Origin: Bemisia tabaci
Lineage: Eukaryota > Arthropoda > Insecta > Hemiptera > Aleyrodidae
Direction of reading: 5' to 3'
DNA: 64,000 bases
NCBI RefSeq assembly: GCF_918797505.1
Contig: NC_092794.1
Span: 28,402,218 to 28,466,217 of the forward strand
Part shown: one piece after another, positions 10,908 through 23,599 of the stretch
Layout: every line of letters starts with the position of its first letter
Position numbering within the stretch: position 1 is the first letter of the stretch
Made by a program: the position numbers and the translations under genes
The notes under the pieces: model-generated
Databases searched by the model: none
The model's input: only the letters and a program-made list of their open reading frames with translations
Told to the model about the DNA's origin: nothing

Positions 10908-13900
10908 TTAATATAAAACTACAAAAAACCCCAAAAAACTTTGGTAACGTTGCATGGTGGCAACGATCAGAATCCGGCCAAAGTCTTAAACTTGTTGAAC
11001 CAAATTGTCTTATTACTCCTAAAAGAAAAATTAAAATTACCTATACTTTACTGAAAATCGAATGTGGGCCCCTTCATAAACGAGCGATACAACATTCACT
11101 GCATGTGTGTATGTGGACCTCTTGTAGGAGCCGAATCGGTTCGCTCTTTGCAACAAACGCTACATTCGTGAATGGAAAGTCCTTGGAGGAGCACATAACG
11201 TCCTCTTTCTTTATTTAACTTATGCATTTTTTATTCAGAATCTTCATAAAATCAAAAAGAAAAGTATGGACTGATCTGAGCCTTATGTGTGCTCTAAAAC
11301 AATATGAAATATTTTATCGCACAAAGTCGAATATTTTTTCTTTAAAATTTAGAGCTACGTAACTAATTCAATAATCATGACTGGTGCATTTGCAGAAAAG
11401 TTTTCTCAGAGACTCAGTAAATTCCCTTGCTGAGCTGCATGTATCTTCAAGTAGGCATTATACTTCTAAAAGGAAATGTAGGCCCCTTCATTTAGGAGTG
11501 ATGCAACAGTCATGACGTGTAAGTATGTTTAGCCCTTGCAGGAGCCTCTCCTCACCTATTTGCATTTTTATCTAAAGTAAGAAAAAAAATAGTCGGTAGG
11601 TATGGATTGATCTATGAGCCTTCTATGTGCTCCAAAACAATATGAAATATTTTATCGCACAAAGTCGAATATTTTTTCTTTAAAAGGACTACGTGCAAAA
11701 CGGGCCATTTGGGGCTCTGAGCGGATACCTTTGAGACTTGCCCTGTTCATTCACCTAACAATGCCCCATCTTTTCCCAAAGTTTCAAGCCCCCCAAAAAT
11801 TTTGGGGAGACACGGCGGGGGGTCAAAGTTCAAAACCGGCAAAATTTTCGCGAATTTATTACTCGAAAACCAAGAAGTTTTCGAAAACGCGGTTTAAACG
11901 AGCGTATTCAGCGTGACGAGAGCTTTCAGAAAATGTATAACATCATAGGGTTTTGTCAACTTCAGCTCGAGTTATCGCCTCCGAAGCGCCGGAACGCTCA
12001 AAAGAGACCCCTCATTTTTTCACGTTTGGGCCGATTTAAAAAAAAGCCATTTTTTTATTTTCATGAAAAACTGATATGTTGTTCCTGACTCTCTGTAGCC
12101 CCTCTAGCTCTTTACCGCATGCTGGGGAAATGTTTTGGTCGCGAGTTATAAGAGCGGAAAGGAGCGAAGGTCGGGAAAATCGGCTATTTTAAACTGCGCG
12201 CGCGGCGTTGATCGGAGGGAAAACGTCCCCTCCCACTCACTTCTGCGAATCATACTCCTCTGCCGACCTCGCATTGTTGCCACATGCCTCCTGATCTGTC
12301 GCCGCGCGCAGTTTAAAATAGCCGATTTTCCCGACCTCCGCTCCTTTCCGCTCTTATAACTCGCGACCAAAACATTTCCCCAGCATGCGGTAAAGAGCTA
12401 GAGGGGCTACAGAGAGTCAGGAGCAACATATCAGTTTTTCATGAAAATAAAAAAATGGCTTTTTTTTAAATCGGCCCAAACGTGAAAAAATAAGGGGTCT
12501 CTTTTGAGCGTTCCGGCGCTTCGGAGGCGATAACTCGAGCTGAAGTTGACAAAACCCTATGATGTTATACATTTTCTGAAAGCTCTCGTCACGCTGAATA
12601 CGCTCGTTTAAACCGCGTTTTCGAAAACTTCTTGGTTTTCGAGTAATAAATTCGCGAAAATTTTGCCGGTTTTGAACTTTGACCCCCCGCCGTGTCTCCC
12701 CAAAATTTTTGGGGGGCTTGAAACTTTGGGAAAAGATGGGGCATTGTTAGGTGAATGAACAGGGCAAGTCTCAAAGGTATCCGCTCCGAGCCCCAAATGG
12801 CCCGTTTTGCACGTAGTCCTTTAGAGCTACGTAACTAATTCAATAATCATGCTCTAACTGTAATCATTAGGAACTCGAACGAAAAGGACTCCAGATTACC
12901 TAGATATTGAAAATTGTTTTCAGAGTAAATTAATGAAGATTTAAAAAAACAAAAATCATGGTTGAAAATAGCGTTTTTATTTTTTACGCAGAGTAGAATA
13001 GGTAAGAGGGTTTTGACATGGATCCTCAGATATCTCTATGAAGCATTAATTTCAGTGACCCGTCTTTTTTACGCATTTTTGCGGACACGTCAGTGATTCT
13101 TCAAAATTTAGCTGAGTCAAATCAAAAGGCTTCTGCAAGGGCTTTTCATATAAAAATGTCGCAATTGTTGCATCACTCATTGAAGGAGGAGACTATTCTT
13201 AAGAAAAATACTGGACTTTAGCCAGCCGATTGAGTATTTTTTTTTTCATGCTCTCTTAAAAGCATTTGTAAGACCTGAATCGAAAAATATTGGACTTTGT
13301 GCGATAAAATATTTCATATTGTTTTGGAGCACATAGAAGGCTCATAGATCAATCCATACCTACCGACTATTTTTTTTCTTACTTTAGATAAAAATGCAAA
13401 TAGGTGAGGAGAGGCTCCTGCAAGGGCTAAACATACTTACACGTCATGACTGTTGCATCACTCCTAAATGAAGGGGCCTACATTTCCTTTTAGAAGTATA
13501 ATGCCTACTTGAAGATACATGCAGCTCAGCAAGGGAATTTACTGAGTCTCTGAGAAAACTTTTCTGCAAATGCACCAGTCATGATTATTGAATTAGTTAC
13601 GTAGCTCTAAATTTTAAAGAAAAAATATTCGACTTTGTGCGATAAAATATTTCATATTGTTTTAGAGCACATATAAGGCTCAGATCAGTCCATACTTTTC
13701 TTTTTGATTTTATGAAGATTCTGAATAAAAAATGCATATGTTAAATAAAGAAAGAGGACGTTATGTGCTCCTCCAAGGACTTTCCATTCACGAATGTAGC
13801 GTTTGTTGCAAAGAGCGAACCGATTGGGCTCCTACAAGAGGTCCACATACACAATTACACACATGCAGTGAATGTTGTATCGCTCGTTTATGAAGGGGCC

Positions 13901-14050
13901 CACATTCGATTTTCAGTAAAGTATGGGTAATTTTAAATTTTCTTTTAGGAGTAATAAGACAATTTGGTTCAACAAGTTTAAGACTTTGGCCGGATTCTTT
14001 ACCCCTTAGAATCTGAAAGTTTTTTGGGGTTTTTTGTACTTTTTATATCA
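10908..14050. mobile_element. 3.1-kb palindrome (foldback element)
   Basis: The left arm at 10908-11682 is mirrored by the right arm at about 13290-14050. Inverted landmarks include ACAAAAAACCCCAAAAAACT (10921) with GTTTTTTGGGGTTTTTTGTA (about 14020), CGAATGTGGGCCCCTTCATA with its mirror near 13900, and TATGAAATATTTTATCGCAC near 11310 with its mirror near 13650. The arms look more than 90% identical, with a few small indels. Each arm carries the ATGAAATATTTTATCGCACA module twice (about 11310 and 11642). The loop holds another complete palindrome plus about 460 bp at 12820-13285. No transposase frame is visible. Confidence 0.85.
11686..12819. mobile_element. inner 1.13-kb near-perfect palindrome
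   Basis: It starts GGACTACGTGCAAAACGGGC and ends GCCCGTTTTGCACGTAGTCC. The arms stay complementary almost to the centre: a frame of 74 codons appears on both strands at 12135-12359 and 12146-12370 with nearly the same product. The unpaired centre is about 12215-12300. It contains CCCCAAAAATTTTGGGG-type blocks. The flanks (...CTTTAAAA and TTTAGAGC...) rejoin exactly to the uninterrupted copy at 11340, so no target duplication is seen. Confidence 0.9.
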
Positions 14051-14818
14051 GGTCGTTTTTGGAATGATGCGAAGCTAATGAAACATTTGGCTGGAAAAAG
14101 AGAAACTGAGAATAATTTTTTCAATGAGCAGAACTGGAACTCCTTGTTTAATCAACTAAACATTAATAGGGGGTGATTCAGTTTGCAATCAATAAAAGTT
14201 ACCTGATGTTTTGGTGAGTTTAAACTTCTCTCATCGAAATAGGGTACATAATGTTTTAAAAACTGATGGATTAGCAATTAATTGTCATAGTGTAGGGCTA
14301 CTTAGAATGAACTTCTTTTGCCGCATAAATTATTCCTTACCTACTCATAAAGTTTCAACATTAATTCTGCAATTTTTACTGCATTTAACTCAACTGTTGG
14401 ACATACTTACATTCAGCCACTAAAATTTTAAATTAAATAACAGTGAGACCATTAAGTGGAAAGTCCATTCAAAGCGTTAAAATTATTTTTTTTTTTGGTT
14501 CACTCATTATAAAAAGTATTTCCTGTAAGAGGTATTTAATTTATCAATAAAAGTGTGCGTCAAGCCAAGCCCCTTCGGCCACAAAAGTATTTTTTCTTTT
14601 AACAGTGTATAACTTCTAGGAATGTGACTTGAAACATGAAGATATGAAAATTGTACTTATACCTATTATGCACTCCGTTGAACTTGAGCGATTCAGGTAA
14701 TAATCGACTGAATTTCAACATCAAGTTACAATGGCCTCAGTCAGAAAATTAATTGAAAAAGAGAAAAACTTGCTGCAAATATTACACTGTAAGCTTACCC
14801 ACCAAGGGGGGGGGGGGG
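14051..14818. other. unannotated AT-rich sequence
   Basis: A 70-codon frame at 14211-14423 is not recognisable. A run of 14 G lies at about 14806-14819. Nothing else is supported. Confidence 0.5.
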
Positions 14819-14836
14819 GCTACCGCCACTCTTGAT
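14819..14836. repeat. solo terminus of the 15.3-kb TIR family
   Basis: CTACCGCCACTCTTGAT is the exact inverted copy of ATCAAGAGTGGCGGTAG at 15341-15357. In orientation it resembles the right end of an element lying to its left, but no internal sequence matches. It is either a remnant or a target copy. Confidence 0.5.
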
Positions 14837-15340
14837 ACAGTATGCCTATATTGACGCTATAGCGGAGAATATTTTGATTTATTTTGCTTAGAGTCGCTTC
14901 ACCACATAATTTGTCGAATCGTATAACTGGCATGTAAGTAAGCATTTAAATTTGAATGGCGTCTTTTGATTCATGAAAGATAATGAAGGCTACCTCTCAG
15001 TTACCTGGTAGTTCAAGAATTCCTGGTAATTTTGTTGTCCACTGTCGGACTAAAAACACCACCCCCAAACTCTTCATCAGAGCATGTTCCGCAGTTGGTG
15101 CCTAGGCGCAAACATTTTGATCATAAACGCTATCGATTGGTCTAATCTTTTTTGGCTTTGATTCGCCCGATTACATTTATCCATTAAGAACTAGGTTGGC
15201 ACGCGAACCAAACATAGACCCAACGCTCAATTAATTTCAGAGTGCGCACTGTTTCACTGGAGTAATTATGCTACAAACTCACTAGGTGAAGATGGAATAC
15301 TTCTGTGACACAACAACCAACAACACCACAATATTTCCAC

Positions 15341-17287
15341 ATCAAGAGTGGCGGTAGCCATCCCCCGTCGAGGAAAATGACGACCTACTAAAGTCCCTAT
15401 AGCAAAGGGGTGGCCGACACTCTTAGTCACACCTAACTCCCTTAATCTGAAAATTGATTAGATATAGAATGGAACTCAGAGCAAACGGCGGCACGGATTC
15501 CAACGATCTTGGTGTCTTTGGACACAGCTAAGTTAGCCGGATGTCATTTGAGGGTTTATTATCTAACAGTCGGTAGCTGCACCACCAGTGTAAGTCCATA
15601 ACATAGCCTAACTATTTGATGTGTTTACATCAAGTTTTCATATGTTAAAATAGAGAAGGAATGGGCGCTACGTACTTACGATTGGCCCAGCGATTTATGC
15701 AGCAATATAAATTCTTGATTTTATAGTAATCATCAAGCTGAGAAAATAGAACGAGTACATACCTTTCATGAAAGACTTTCTTACACATTGACTGGCCACA
15801 TGGTGTTTCTAACAACTTCTGACACAAAATCAAAGAGACTCGAATAAAACCAAATGTAAGCTAATACTCATCGTCAAAGATCTCTGATTTAGGGACATAA
15901 AGTTGACTTAGTGATTGAATTATACCTCGCATCCCCGCATATCTCCATGATGTAAACAAGCAACGGTAAGAGGCGAAGCTTCCCAAGATTAGTCATGAAG
16001 AACACAAGATCTTAATGTCAATAACATACACTTAGGGAAAGCACAAGCACTCCAGAGCGCGTAGGTTGAAAGCAAAATTTAAAGCGAATAAATTTTGGTC
16101 AGAGCATAATGACCGTGTCGCAAGTAGTGTGATGGGCGAAGGCTCATATTACAGTAATTTTTAGATCTTTTCTTGAGACTGATAGGGTCCACTGAAAACA
16201 ACTACATCTCTTCAAGTTATGGAAACTAGCATTTGTGACTTGAGGAAAACAATAATGTAATTAAAAACTGAGAGTAATGGGCTCTCCCTTCGATCCATCG
16301 GTGGGCATGGTAGAGAAATATTTGGATGCTGTTAGTCACGAGAATGCAAACTGTGGTGTAAATCCTGCTTCCTTTTGATAGTTTGGCACAACTTTGGTGT
16401 CCTTTTATCGACGTAATTTACCTGAATTTTGGAATCCGAATTATATTCATTGATGCTTGGGTCAGACCATTGACGTATATGGGTCAGACATGTACACCGA
16501 CTGATAACCTCACTTCTGAACAATGACATCACTTGAACACTTGAAACTAATGAAATAGTGTATCGGGCTCTGGCAGAAGACGTGCGACGTAATAATATAA
16601 GTGTGTAAAAATATTAGTTAGCTTCTACAGAGAATGGAACTCTTATATTATATTAAATCATAAATCTGTTCTCAAGTAGTTAGAGTTGGAAGTTGGTATT
16701 GGTAACTAGGGAAATTTCGTTCCCGAGACTGGCTGAACTGAACGGAATCGACCAATGGAATTGAACCACTATACCGGATTTTTCTAAAATTCAAAACATT
16801 GTAGCTAAAATTTTGAAAGTTATTTGCCGATGCTGAATTATCCGAGCATTGAAACCCTATTAAATGTGGTAGAAATGAAATCCTCATATCTTCAAGCGGG
16901 TTCCTTTGTAGGTTTCATTAGAATCCGTGGCCGCGTAAGCAAGAAATCTGTTGTGAAAGGTGATCATGTCGGTTTCCCGCTACTGAACGGCCCATGTTAC
17001 AAAAAATATTTGTCATTTTGGGCCTTTAAGTGCTTATAACTTTTTGAAAACTCAATGGATCTTAATGAAACTCTTCCACTTTGTAGTCCTAATTGAGATG
17101 CGTCCGTAGACACCAAGATCGTAGGAATCCGTGCCGTCGTTTGGGCTGCAGTCGAGTTCCAACCGAATCAATTTTCAGAATAAGGGAGTTACGCGTGTCT
17201 ATGGTTGGCTGCCACCTTTTTTCGTTTGGAGGCTTTCCAGTGTTGTCGAGTTTAGACTTTGTCCGGAGGTGGCTACCGCCACCCATG
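15341..17287. mobile_element. TIR DNA-element, about 1.95 kb, no intact transposase
   Basis: The left TIR (15345-15520) and right TIR (17105-17285) are inverted copies over about 175 bp. Shared words in order from the ends are GTGGCGGTAGCC, a GTGGC-GCC block, TAACTCCCTTA, TCTGAAAATTGATT, CGGCACGGATTCC and ACGATCTTGGTGTCT. The interior has only short frames of up to 71 codons with no recognised domain, so the copy is non-autonomous or internally replaced. A third solo end lies at 62504-62615. The superfamily is not assigned. Confidence 0.7.
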
Positions 17288-18590
17288 ACTAAATTACAAG
17301 CATTTGAATGCTCTCATGTAGTTATCTCTCATAGTTTCTGACGAATCCTTTATCTTTTTTCTCACTCCTCCCAGCTCTGCTTAAGAGCTGTTCTACGAAT
17401 TATAATAGGCCGTCATTCTAACACATGAAGCTCATTTTGTCAATTGTTCAGAATCGGCATTTATTGACCAATGTATGTAAATACATTGGAATATCAAGTT
17501 AAGTAATTACATATTTTCTGCAGTTAATAGCAATTTTATTTAAATATATTTCATTGTAATGTGCTACTTGGGTACCTCACCGATATATCATTTCGTATTC
17601 CTTAGGTAAATCTGCAGTTAAGTAGATTTAGAAATTTCAAACACATCGTTTCTTGAAAATAAGATAGCATTGAAATAATTATCACTTACCTATCATGTAT
17701 CTTTTTCTGCTCAATTTGCCTTGGTTGATGCTCTCACAAGTCGAGTTGTTAAGTCAATCCAGCCGTAGCTTTCAGCTGAAAATTCCCTCTTTATCTGACA
17801 ATTCATGATTAATTGTCGAATTGATTTGGTTGTTTGATTTAAATCGCATAAAAAAGATCCCATTAGAGGATCGAGCGTCGGAGCAAAGTTTTACGTGTTG
17901 CAAAATTGGCACATTTCGTGGCTGTTTTCTATGTATAATTCAGTTGCAAGGCATCCGCATATGAATTCATGTTTTATTAACGATAACTTTCTTCTTCAAC
18001 GTGTGGGATGAAAGTGTTACATAATGTATAAGCTTCTTAAAGTTGTATGTTTAGAACCGAACTGGGATCAGAAAGTATACTTTTAAATGTTTGCGCAAAT
18101 GGAGGAGGCATTCACAGCCCCACCCCCTCCTCTTACCGAGGGAAAGTAGCAGGCATGGGAATGTCAGTGAGGTACATTCGATCCTTCGGAGTTATCAGTC
18201 GCATTATTCAGGACATCCTATTTATATTCTCTCCTCCTTCTAAATCTCGTAAGATTAAAATTTTCCTTGGTTGATATTTTTTAAGTTTTATGGGAAATAG
18301 ACTTAGTTGAATAATACCTACAAATAAAGGTTACCAAAATCTTGCGTAGATATAGGAAGTAAAACACGATATAACACAAACTGTTTGTTGATTTTTCGAG
18401 TGTTAGATTTCCCATTGTTAAATCAACCATATCTTTGGGTTGAGGGGACTAAGTCTGTGTGTTGAAAATCTGCAATCTCATTGAAATATGCTTACAGGAC
18501 TTTTGGTCCAATTTTTTCGCCCAAGAATTTTTTCGTCGAATTTGTTTTGTCGACGGGGTTTTGCCCTCAAAATCTCGTCCCAGTACATAT
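17288..18590. other. unannotated AT-rich sequence
   Basis: Small frames (17089-17341 is inside the TIR; 18047-18274 has 75 codons) show no domain. I see no RNA gene. Confidence 0.5.
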
Positions 18591-19414
18591 AGTCCAGTAA
18601 ACAAAGCTTTTTAATAGCCAAACATTAAAATACGGCCGGATTTAGGCCAAATCGCTTCTTCATATGAAAAGGTGTTTTTAGCCAAAAGTCCCCATAAATC
18701 CCCTTGGGGGATTCCGCTAAGTGGTCCGATGAAGTTGAAAATTGGACATATTTTCAAAAATTCACTGCGGAGCGAGAAATAAACTTGGAGAGCTCAATTT
18801 TTTTTGAAACTGTAGGTAATTGAGTCTACTTTTTGAAGAAACTATAGTTTTAAATGTCAAAGTAATTTAAAGGTGAGTAAAATTGAAAGAAATTGAAGAT
18901 TGAAAATTATTGACCGGCATTTTCCGTACTTACATCCTTATGAAGACCCGGATCAAAAAATATCCTTCAGTAAAAGTTTTAGATCGTTCTTTTAGCATTG
19001 ATTTGGTATATTACATCATAGGTTTATCTTTAAAATTGAGGGAGCAAAGGCGCAAAAACGGAGCGGGTCGACGCGCGACCGCCTATGTTTTGAATCGTAA
19101 ACTGGGGATTTTAGGTGGCACATGATGGCAGTGATGATTAATTCACCTCTGCTCGTCTACTTACGACCAAAATCAATCATTTCCAATATAAACACTTTTT
19201 TTCTAAAGCGCCATGGTTGCCAGTTTTCGCGTTATTATTTAACTGTTCACTAATTCCCTCTGGTGGCGATTCAAGTAATACTTACGGCTTTTTGGACGAC
19301 TTTTTAAACCTCCACCCCTTGTGAAGCAACAGTGCAACTACATTTCAATCCCCTTTGGAATCAAGTAATTGCCCGGATCTCCCCCCCCCCCCCAATTTCC
19401 CAGAAAGTGACAGA

Positions 19415-19657
19415 GAAAGTGTGAAAACTGGCGACTTTCTGTTTCTATTCAAAATTATTATTTTTTCCTAAAAAGGAAGGCTCACTAATACTTGATTTGA
19501 CTCCCCTCCCCCCTCCTTCGTAAGACCCCGTGAGCCAAACTTAGACCTTACCCCCTCCTCCTTTTTGAGTAGCTAACGCAAGGTTTTTATTATGGCGTAA
19601 TGTTTCAGGCTTGCGCTCCTCAGCGTGTGTAAACTTTCTTCTTCTTCTTCTTCTTCT

Positions 19658-19699
<42 letters not shown>

Positions 19700-20411
19700 C
19701 ATGCGTTTTCTGTATAAAGAGTTACGTAACTCACCAAGCGCGGGCCCGCCAGCAGACTTTATCGCTGGACCAACCTCAATACCCTGCAAGGCTCGATGAG
19801 GGGATTCCATTTCAAAATTTCAGGAGGTGACTGGGCCCCTTAGAGCCGTGGGCTCGCCCTCAGTGCGGCCCTTCATTTACACCACTTCTGCTGAATCATT
19901 CAAACTTTCTAAACATAATGAAAATCGCCTGTAGTCCTCATTTCTGGAGTTGATACTTGCATCTGGTTGTTCATTGAAGTGTGCTAACTAAATGTTGAAT
20001 AAAAATAATCATTTGTCCTCCATATGCCCTGGAAGAGCTGGATATACAATTGCGACCGTATTGCTACAATTTAACGGATTTCTTCAAGTGACTTTGCAAA
20101 CATGCAGAAAATCTGCTTCCGGTTTTTGGGGAAACATTTTCATAAAAAAGAAGTGAAAGTGTGAAAACTGGCGACTTTCTGTTTCTATTCAAAATGATTA
20201 CTTTTTCTTAAAAAGGGAGGCTCACTAATACTTGATTTGACTCCCCTCCCCCCTCCTTCGTAAGACCCCGTGAGCCAAACTTAGACCTTACCCCCTCCCC
20301 CTTTTTGAGTAGCTTACGCAAGGTTTTTATTATAGGGTAATGTAATCCTGGGTATAGGGTATGTATTGTAAGGTAGTAGGTGTTATGTGGCTTGCGCTCC
20401 TCAGCGTGTGT

Positions 20412-20442
<31 letters not shown>

Positions 20443-20573
20443 CAAATTCATGCGTTTTCTATAAAGAGTTACGTAACTCACCAAGCGCGGGCCCGCCCGC
20501 AGACTTTATCCCTGGACTCACCTCAATACCCTGCAAGGCTCGATGAGCGGATTCCATTTCAAAATTTCAGTAT
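19415..20573 (+). repeat. direct duplication, about 415 bp, offset 740
   Basis: 19415-19826 recurs at 20155-20573 in the same orientation. Shared blocks include AGTGTGAAAACTGGCGACTT, CGTAAGACCCCGTGAGCC, GCTCCTCAGCGTGTGTAAAC, AAGAGTTACGTAACTCACCA and ACCCTGCAAGGCTCGATGAG. The copies differ mostly in the pyrimidine tract: nine CTT units plus a long T run in the first, pure T in the second. A third, partial GTGAGCCAAA module follows at 20580. The function is unknown. Confidence 0.85.
19631..19695. repeat. (CTT)n followed by a long T run
   Basis: About nine CTT units lead into an uninterrupted T run of about 34 bases. The paralogous position at 20417-20442 is T only. Confidence 0.95.
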
Positions 20574-21204
20574 GACCCTGTGAGCCAAATTTATGGCCTT
20601 TTCCCTCCCCTCTTGAGAAACTTACGTGATACTTCAACGGTTTCCTAGTTCTGCCCAAGAAGCATAGAAAGTACCTACCACGAAAAATACAATTTACCAA
20701 AAGTTTTAATAGTTCATTTTCTTAGTGTTGGTTCAGTGTATTGTATACCTACTTTGATGGTTGGATAGGTTCATTTTGGAAAAGTGAGAAGCTAATGGTG
20801 ACGAGGAGCTTTTTTATGTTCATCGTATCGCTAACCGGTTGATTACACAAATGAAACGGATACGTTATAAAGGCGATAATGCATTTTGCTTGCGTCATCG
20901 ATGCTCAGAATCTACCTCAAAAAAAGTCTCCGACGGAACGGTCCATAGAAAATAAGACAGTGTTCTTGTCCATCCGACGGACAAGTAGCACAGGCAATAA
21001 CACTATTTTCCATTTTTTACCAATTTTTCGTAATGACTTGGCAAGCACGTGAAAATTGGAACTTAAAATTTTAGACTCTTTTCATGTTATATAAGGAGGA
21101 TGCAAGAATTATTTAATCAAGGGATATTTTCGTAGCTCCGAGGAGAGCCTAGCAGGGTAAAAGGATAAAGTTATTTTGGTTTTTTTTTTTTTAAGGCAAA
21201 TTCC

Positions 21205-21253
<49 letters not shown>

Positions 21254-21796
21254 TGCAGAAAGCCTGAAAAATTTGGCCTCCAATTTTTAGAGACCATATT
21301 TTTGTTGATTAAATTGATGATACTCGGTTTTTACCACTTCAGAGGCAATAGCAAGAGGCAAGAGAAAATCGCTGAAAATTCGAAGATATAATAATGTGTT
21401 TATTAATCATTCTGTTGCCTCTTAGATGGTACCAAACGCGATAAATATCTGTCTGTGACGAAATGAATGATAGAATACTTCGGCAAACGATCCAATACAC
21501 TTTGAGACTATTCTCCAAACGTTTAAAAAAGGTTGACATACGCTTAAGAATGTACATTTCCGTCAAGTACGAATAAGCTCCCCTCAGTTTCAGTAATTTC
21601 CAAAAAATAAAATAGTATCTCTACGTTCCCTGATTTAATTACGTATCCGTTCACATCTTAAAATTCTCCTACCGCAGCTAGGTTTCCCCGTCCTTCCTAT
21701 TATTAAGAAAGTGACGTTTTAAAATTCCCCCTCCCCCACCCTTTTTTAATGTTGGCTGGGGAGGCTAAGATTTCTAACGCCCCCCCCTCCCATCAT
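20574..21796. other. unannotated with a long poly-T
   Basis: A T run of about 43 bases lies at 21210-21252. Short frames reading through it (poly-Phe or poly-Lys) are artefacts. I see nothing else. Confidence 0.55.
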
Positions 21797-22090
21797 TAAA
21801 TTATATTATTGTGAGCGTGACAATGATACGCCCTGGAAGTCGCCTTTTAGAGTATGGAATTTTCGCGTTTATTTAAATTTTTTCGTGATTATTTTTTGGC
21901 GGGAGGGAGAGGGGGTGGGAGAGGAGGGGGGAGGATAAACCCTTCTCCCCTCCCCCCCCCCTCGTTAAATTATGTTAGTGTACAGCGTGTTAATGGCAAG
22001 CCCTGAAAGTCGTCTTACAAAGTGGAATTTTGCGCGTTTAAGTAACGTTTTTCGTGATTATTTTTTGGGTGGAGGGGGGGGGGGGAGGGA
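21797..22090 (+). repeat. diverged tandem duplication, unit about 170 bp
   Basis: TTAAATTATATTATTGTGAG at 21797 and TTAAATTATGTTAGTGTACA at 21965 start two units. Each continues with GCCCTGRAAGTCG, GTGGAATTTT or ATGGAATTTT, and TTCGTGATTATTTTTTGG, then a G-rich tract. Identity is about 80%. Confidence 0.75.
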
Positions 22091-22522
22091 GGAGGATGTA
22101 CCTCCCTCCTCCCTGTCACCTCCCACAAGAAGTCGCTTTGATGTTCTCTCAGAACAAACGCACTTGTTTTCATTTCGCCGCCCACTTTTGCGCATAACGC
22201 TACATCAAGGAAGCGGCCAATCTTGACGGTTTTTATAGGGTGGGTACTGCTGGGGGGGCCCCCCTCCCCCCACGAGTGATTAGGCCGCCCCTCGTATGAA
22301 AAATTAATGCTCTATCATTTTAGGGATAAACAATTGTACGATATTACCAACCTTCTCCGCGTTATTGGCGAGAAATCGCGGCGAAACGGTCATTTTCGCG
22401 GAAATTTGAGATATTTTGACATTTTAAGCCCCCCCCCCTCCCATTTTGGGGAACCACGGGTAATGGTGGAAGTCACTTAAAACTTTTCTAGACCAGAATT
22501 TCACGAGCTTTCAGAATGGTTA
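22091..22522. other. unannotated, C- and G-tract rich
   Basis: Repeated C or G runs of 7-11 bases are the only notable feature (22075, 22248, 22430). Confidence 0.5.
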
Positions 22523-22864
22523 CCCGCCCAACACGAAATATTGCAGCAATATTGCAGCAATATTGTCAATATTGAAACAATATTGTCATGTAAATATTTC
22601 CTTAAATACACTGCAGAAATATGTTGACAATATTGCTAAAATATTTCATGACAATATTGTAACAATATATTTATAAAAATGTTTTAAATATATTTACAAA
22701 ATATATTTATGTAATTACTTCTAAAACAGTTTGTAAAATATATTTACAAAATATTTTAAAATTATTTTAGAAATATTAGTTTAAAAATATTTGTTTAATA
22801 TTATGTTAAAAATATTTTATAAATATTTCAGCAATATTTTTAAAATATTTCCGTGTTGGGCGGG
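22523..22864. mobile_element. MITE-like element with AATATT-rich core, 342 bp
   Basis: CCCGCCCAACACGAAATATT starts it and AATATTTCCGTGTTGGGCGG ends it. These are inverted copies with one mismatch near position 13. The core is built almost only from TGCAGCAATATTG and TAAAATATTT-like words, giving an AT-rich interior between GC-rich ends. A partial second copy with the same right end is at 23600-23779. Confidence 0.75.
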
Positions 22865-23386
22865 GCGGCGGTTCGAGGGAGAGTGGCTGGCTTCTCGCCC
22901 CTTTGTTTCAGACCTCGTTGAGAGTGTTTGATCCTTCAAACGTGTTTAAGTACGATGATCGAGCATACCAGGACCATTGCGGAAAATTTTAAGACTACGT
23001 TATTTCCATTTTTATGAAATGCTGTCCAGAAGGGAAAAAAATAAATAACATAACATAAATACATCGACATAAATTCAAACTAGGAAAAAGCTCAAATAAT
23101 TAAAACTGGAAAAAGACGCAATTATAAAAAACAGTAATTTGGTAAAGAAAAAAATGAGAGAGAGTTAAAAAAAACGAAAATTTGTAATACATGAATAGGA
23201 ATATGTTGAGTACAATTAATAAAGAATTTGAAACACAAATTACAGGATGAAATAAAAAATAATAAATAAATAATAAATAATAAATTCTGGTAAAATATTA
23301 TAAGAATCCGTCAATAAACAAACATATTACGGACTCAGAGGCCTGCGATAGTTAAGAGATTGAATTTACGGGCCCATCTACATCAA
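22865..23386. other. unannotated, A-rich
   Basis: A-rich sequence with AATAAATAATAAATAATAAA at about 23262-23284. No gene is seen. Confidence 0.5.
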
Positions 23387-23480
23387 GCCTGGCTGGTCTG
23401 GTGGTAAAGTACTGGACTTCGGATATCAACTCCACCCCGAGGCGTGGGTTCTAATCCCGACTAGGACGGCGCGGATTTTA
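23387..23480 (+). repeat. tRNA-like SINE head
   Basis: TGGTCTGGTGGTAAAG fits an RNA polymerase III box A and GGTTCTAATCCC at 23448 fits box B with one deviation; their spacing is tRNA-like. The acceptor arms do not pair well, so it is a tRNA-derived SINE or decayed tRNA rather than a working tRNA gene. A tail of about 100 bp follows (GTACATTAGAAAGAAAATTA at 23525), but I could not define its 3' end. Confidence 0.5.
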
Positions 23481-23599
23481 AGGTCAGTAACACAACTCTA
23501 CGATCCACAACCTGGACGTATGTGTACATTAGAAAGAAAATTAGTACCAAAGACGTCTCCTAGAGTGCGCGCACACGGATATGGAATATGATAACCTCA

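Noticed and set aside
10775..11218. 147-codon plus frame at the palindrome's left end
   Set aside because: The frame straddles a MITE remnant and a palindrome arm; the mirrored arm does not keep it as a protein-coding frame of the same extent.
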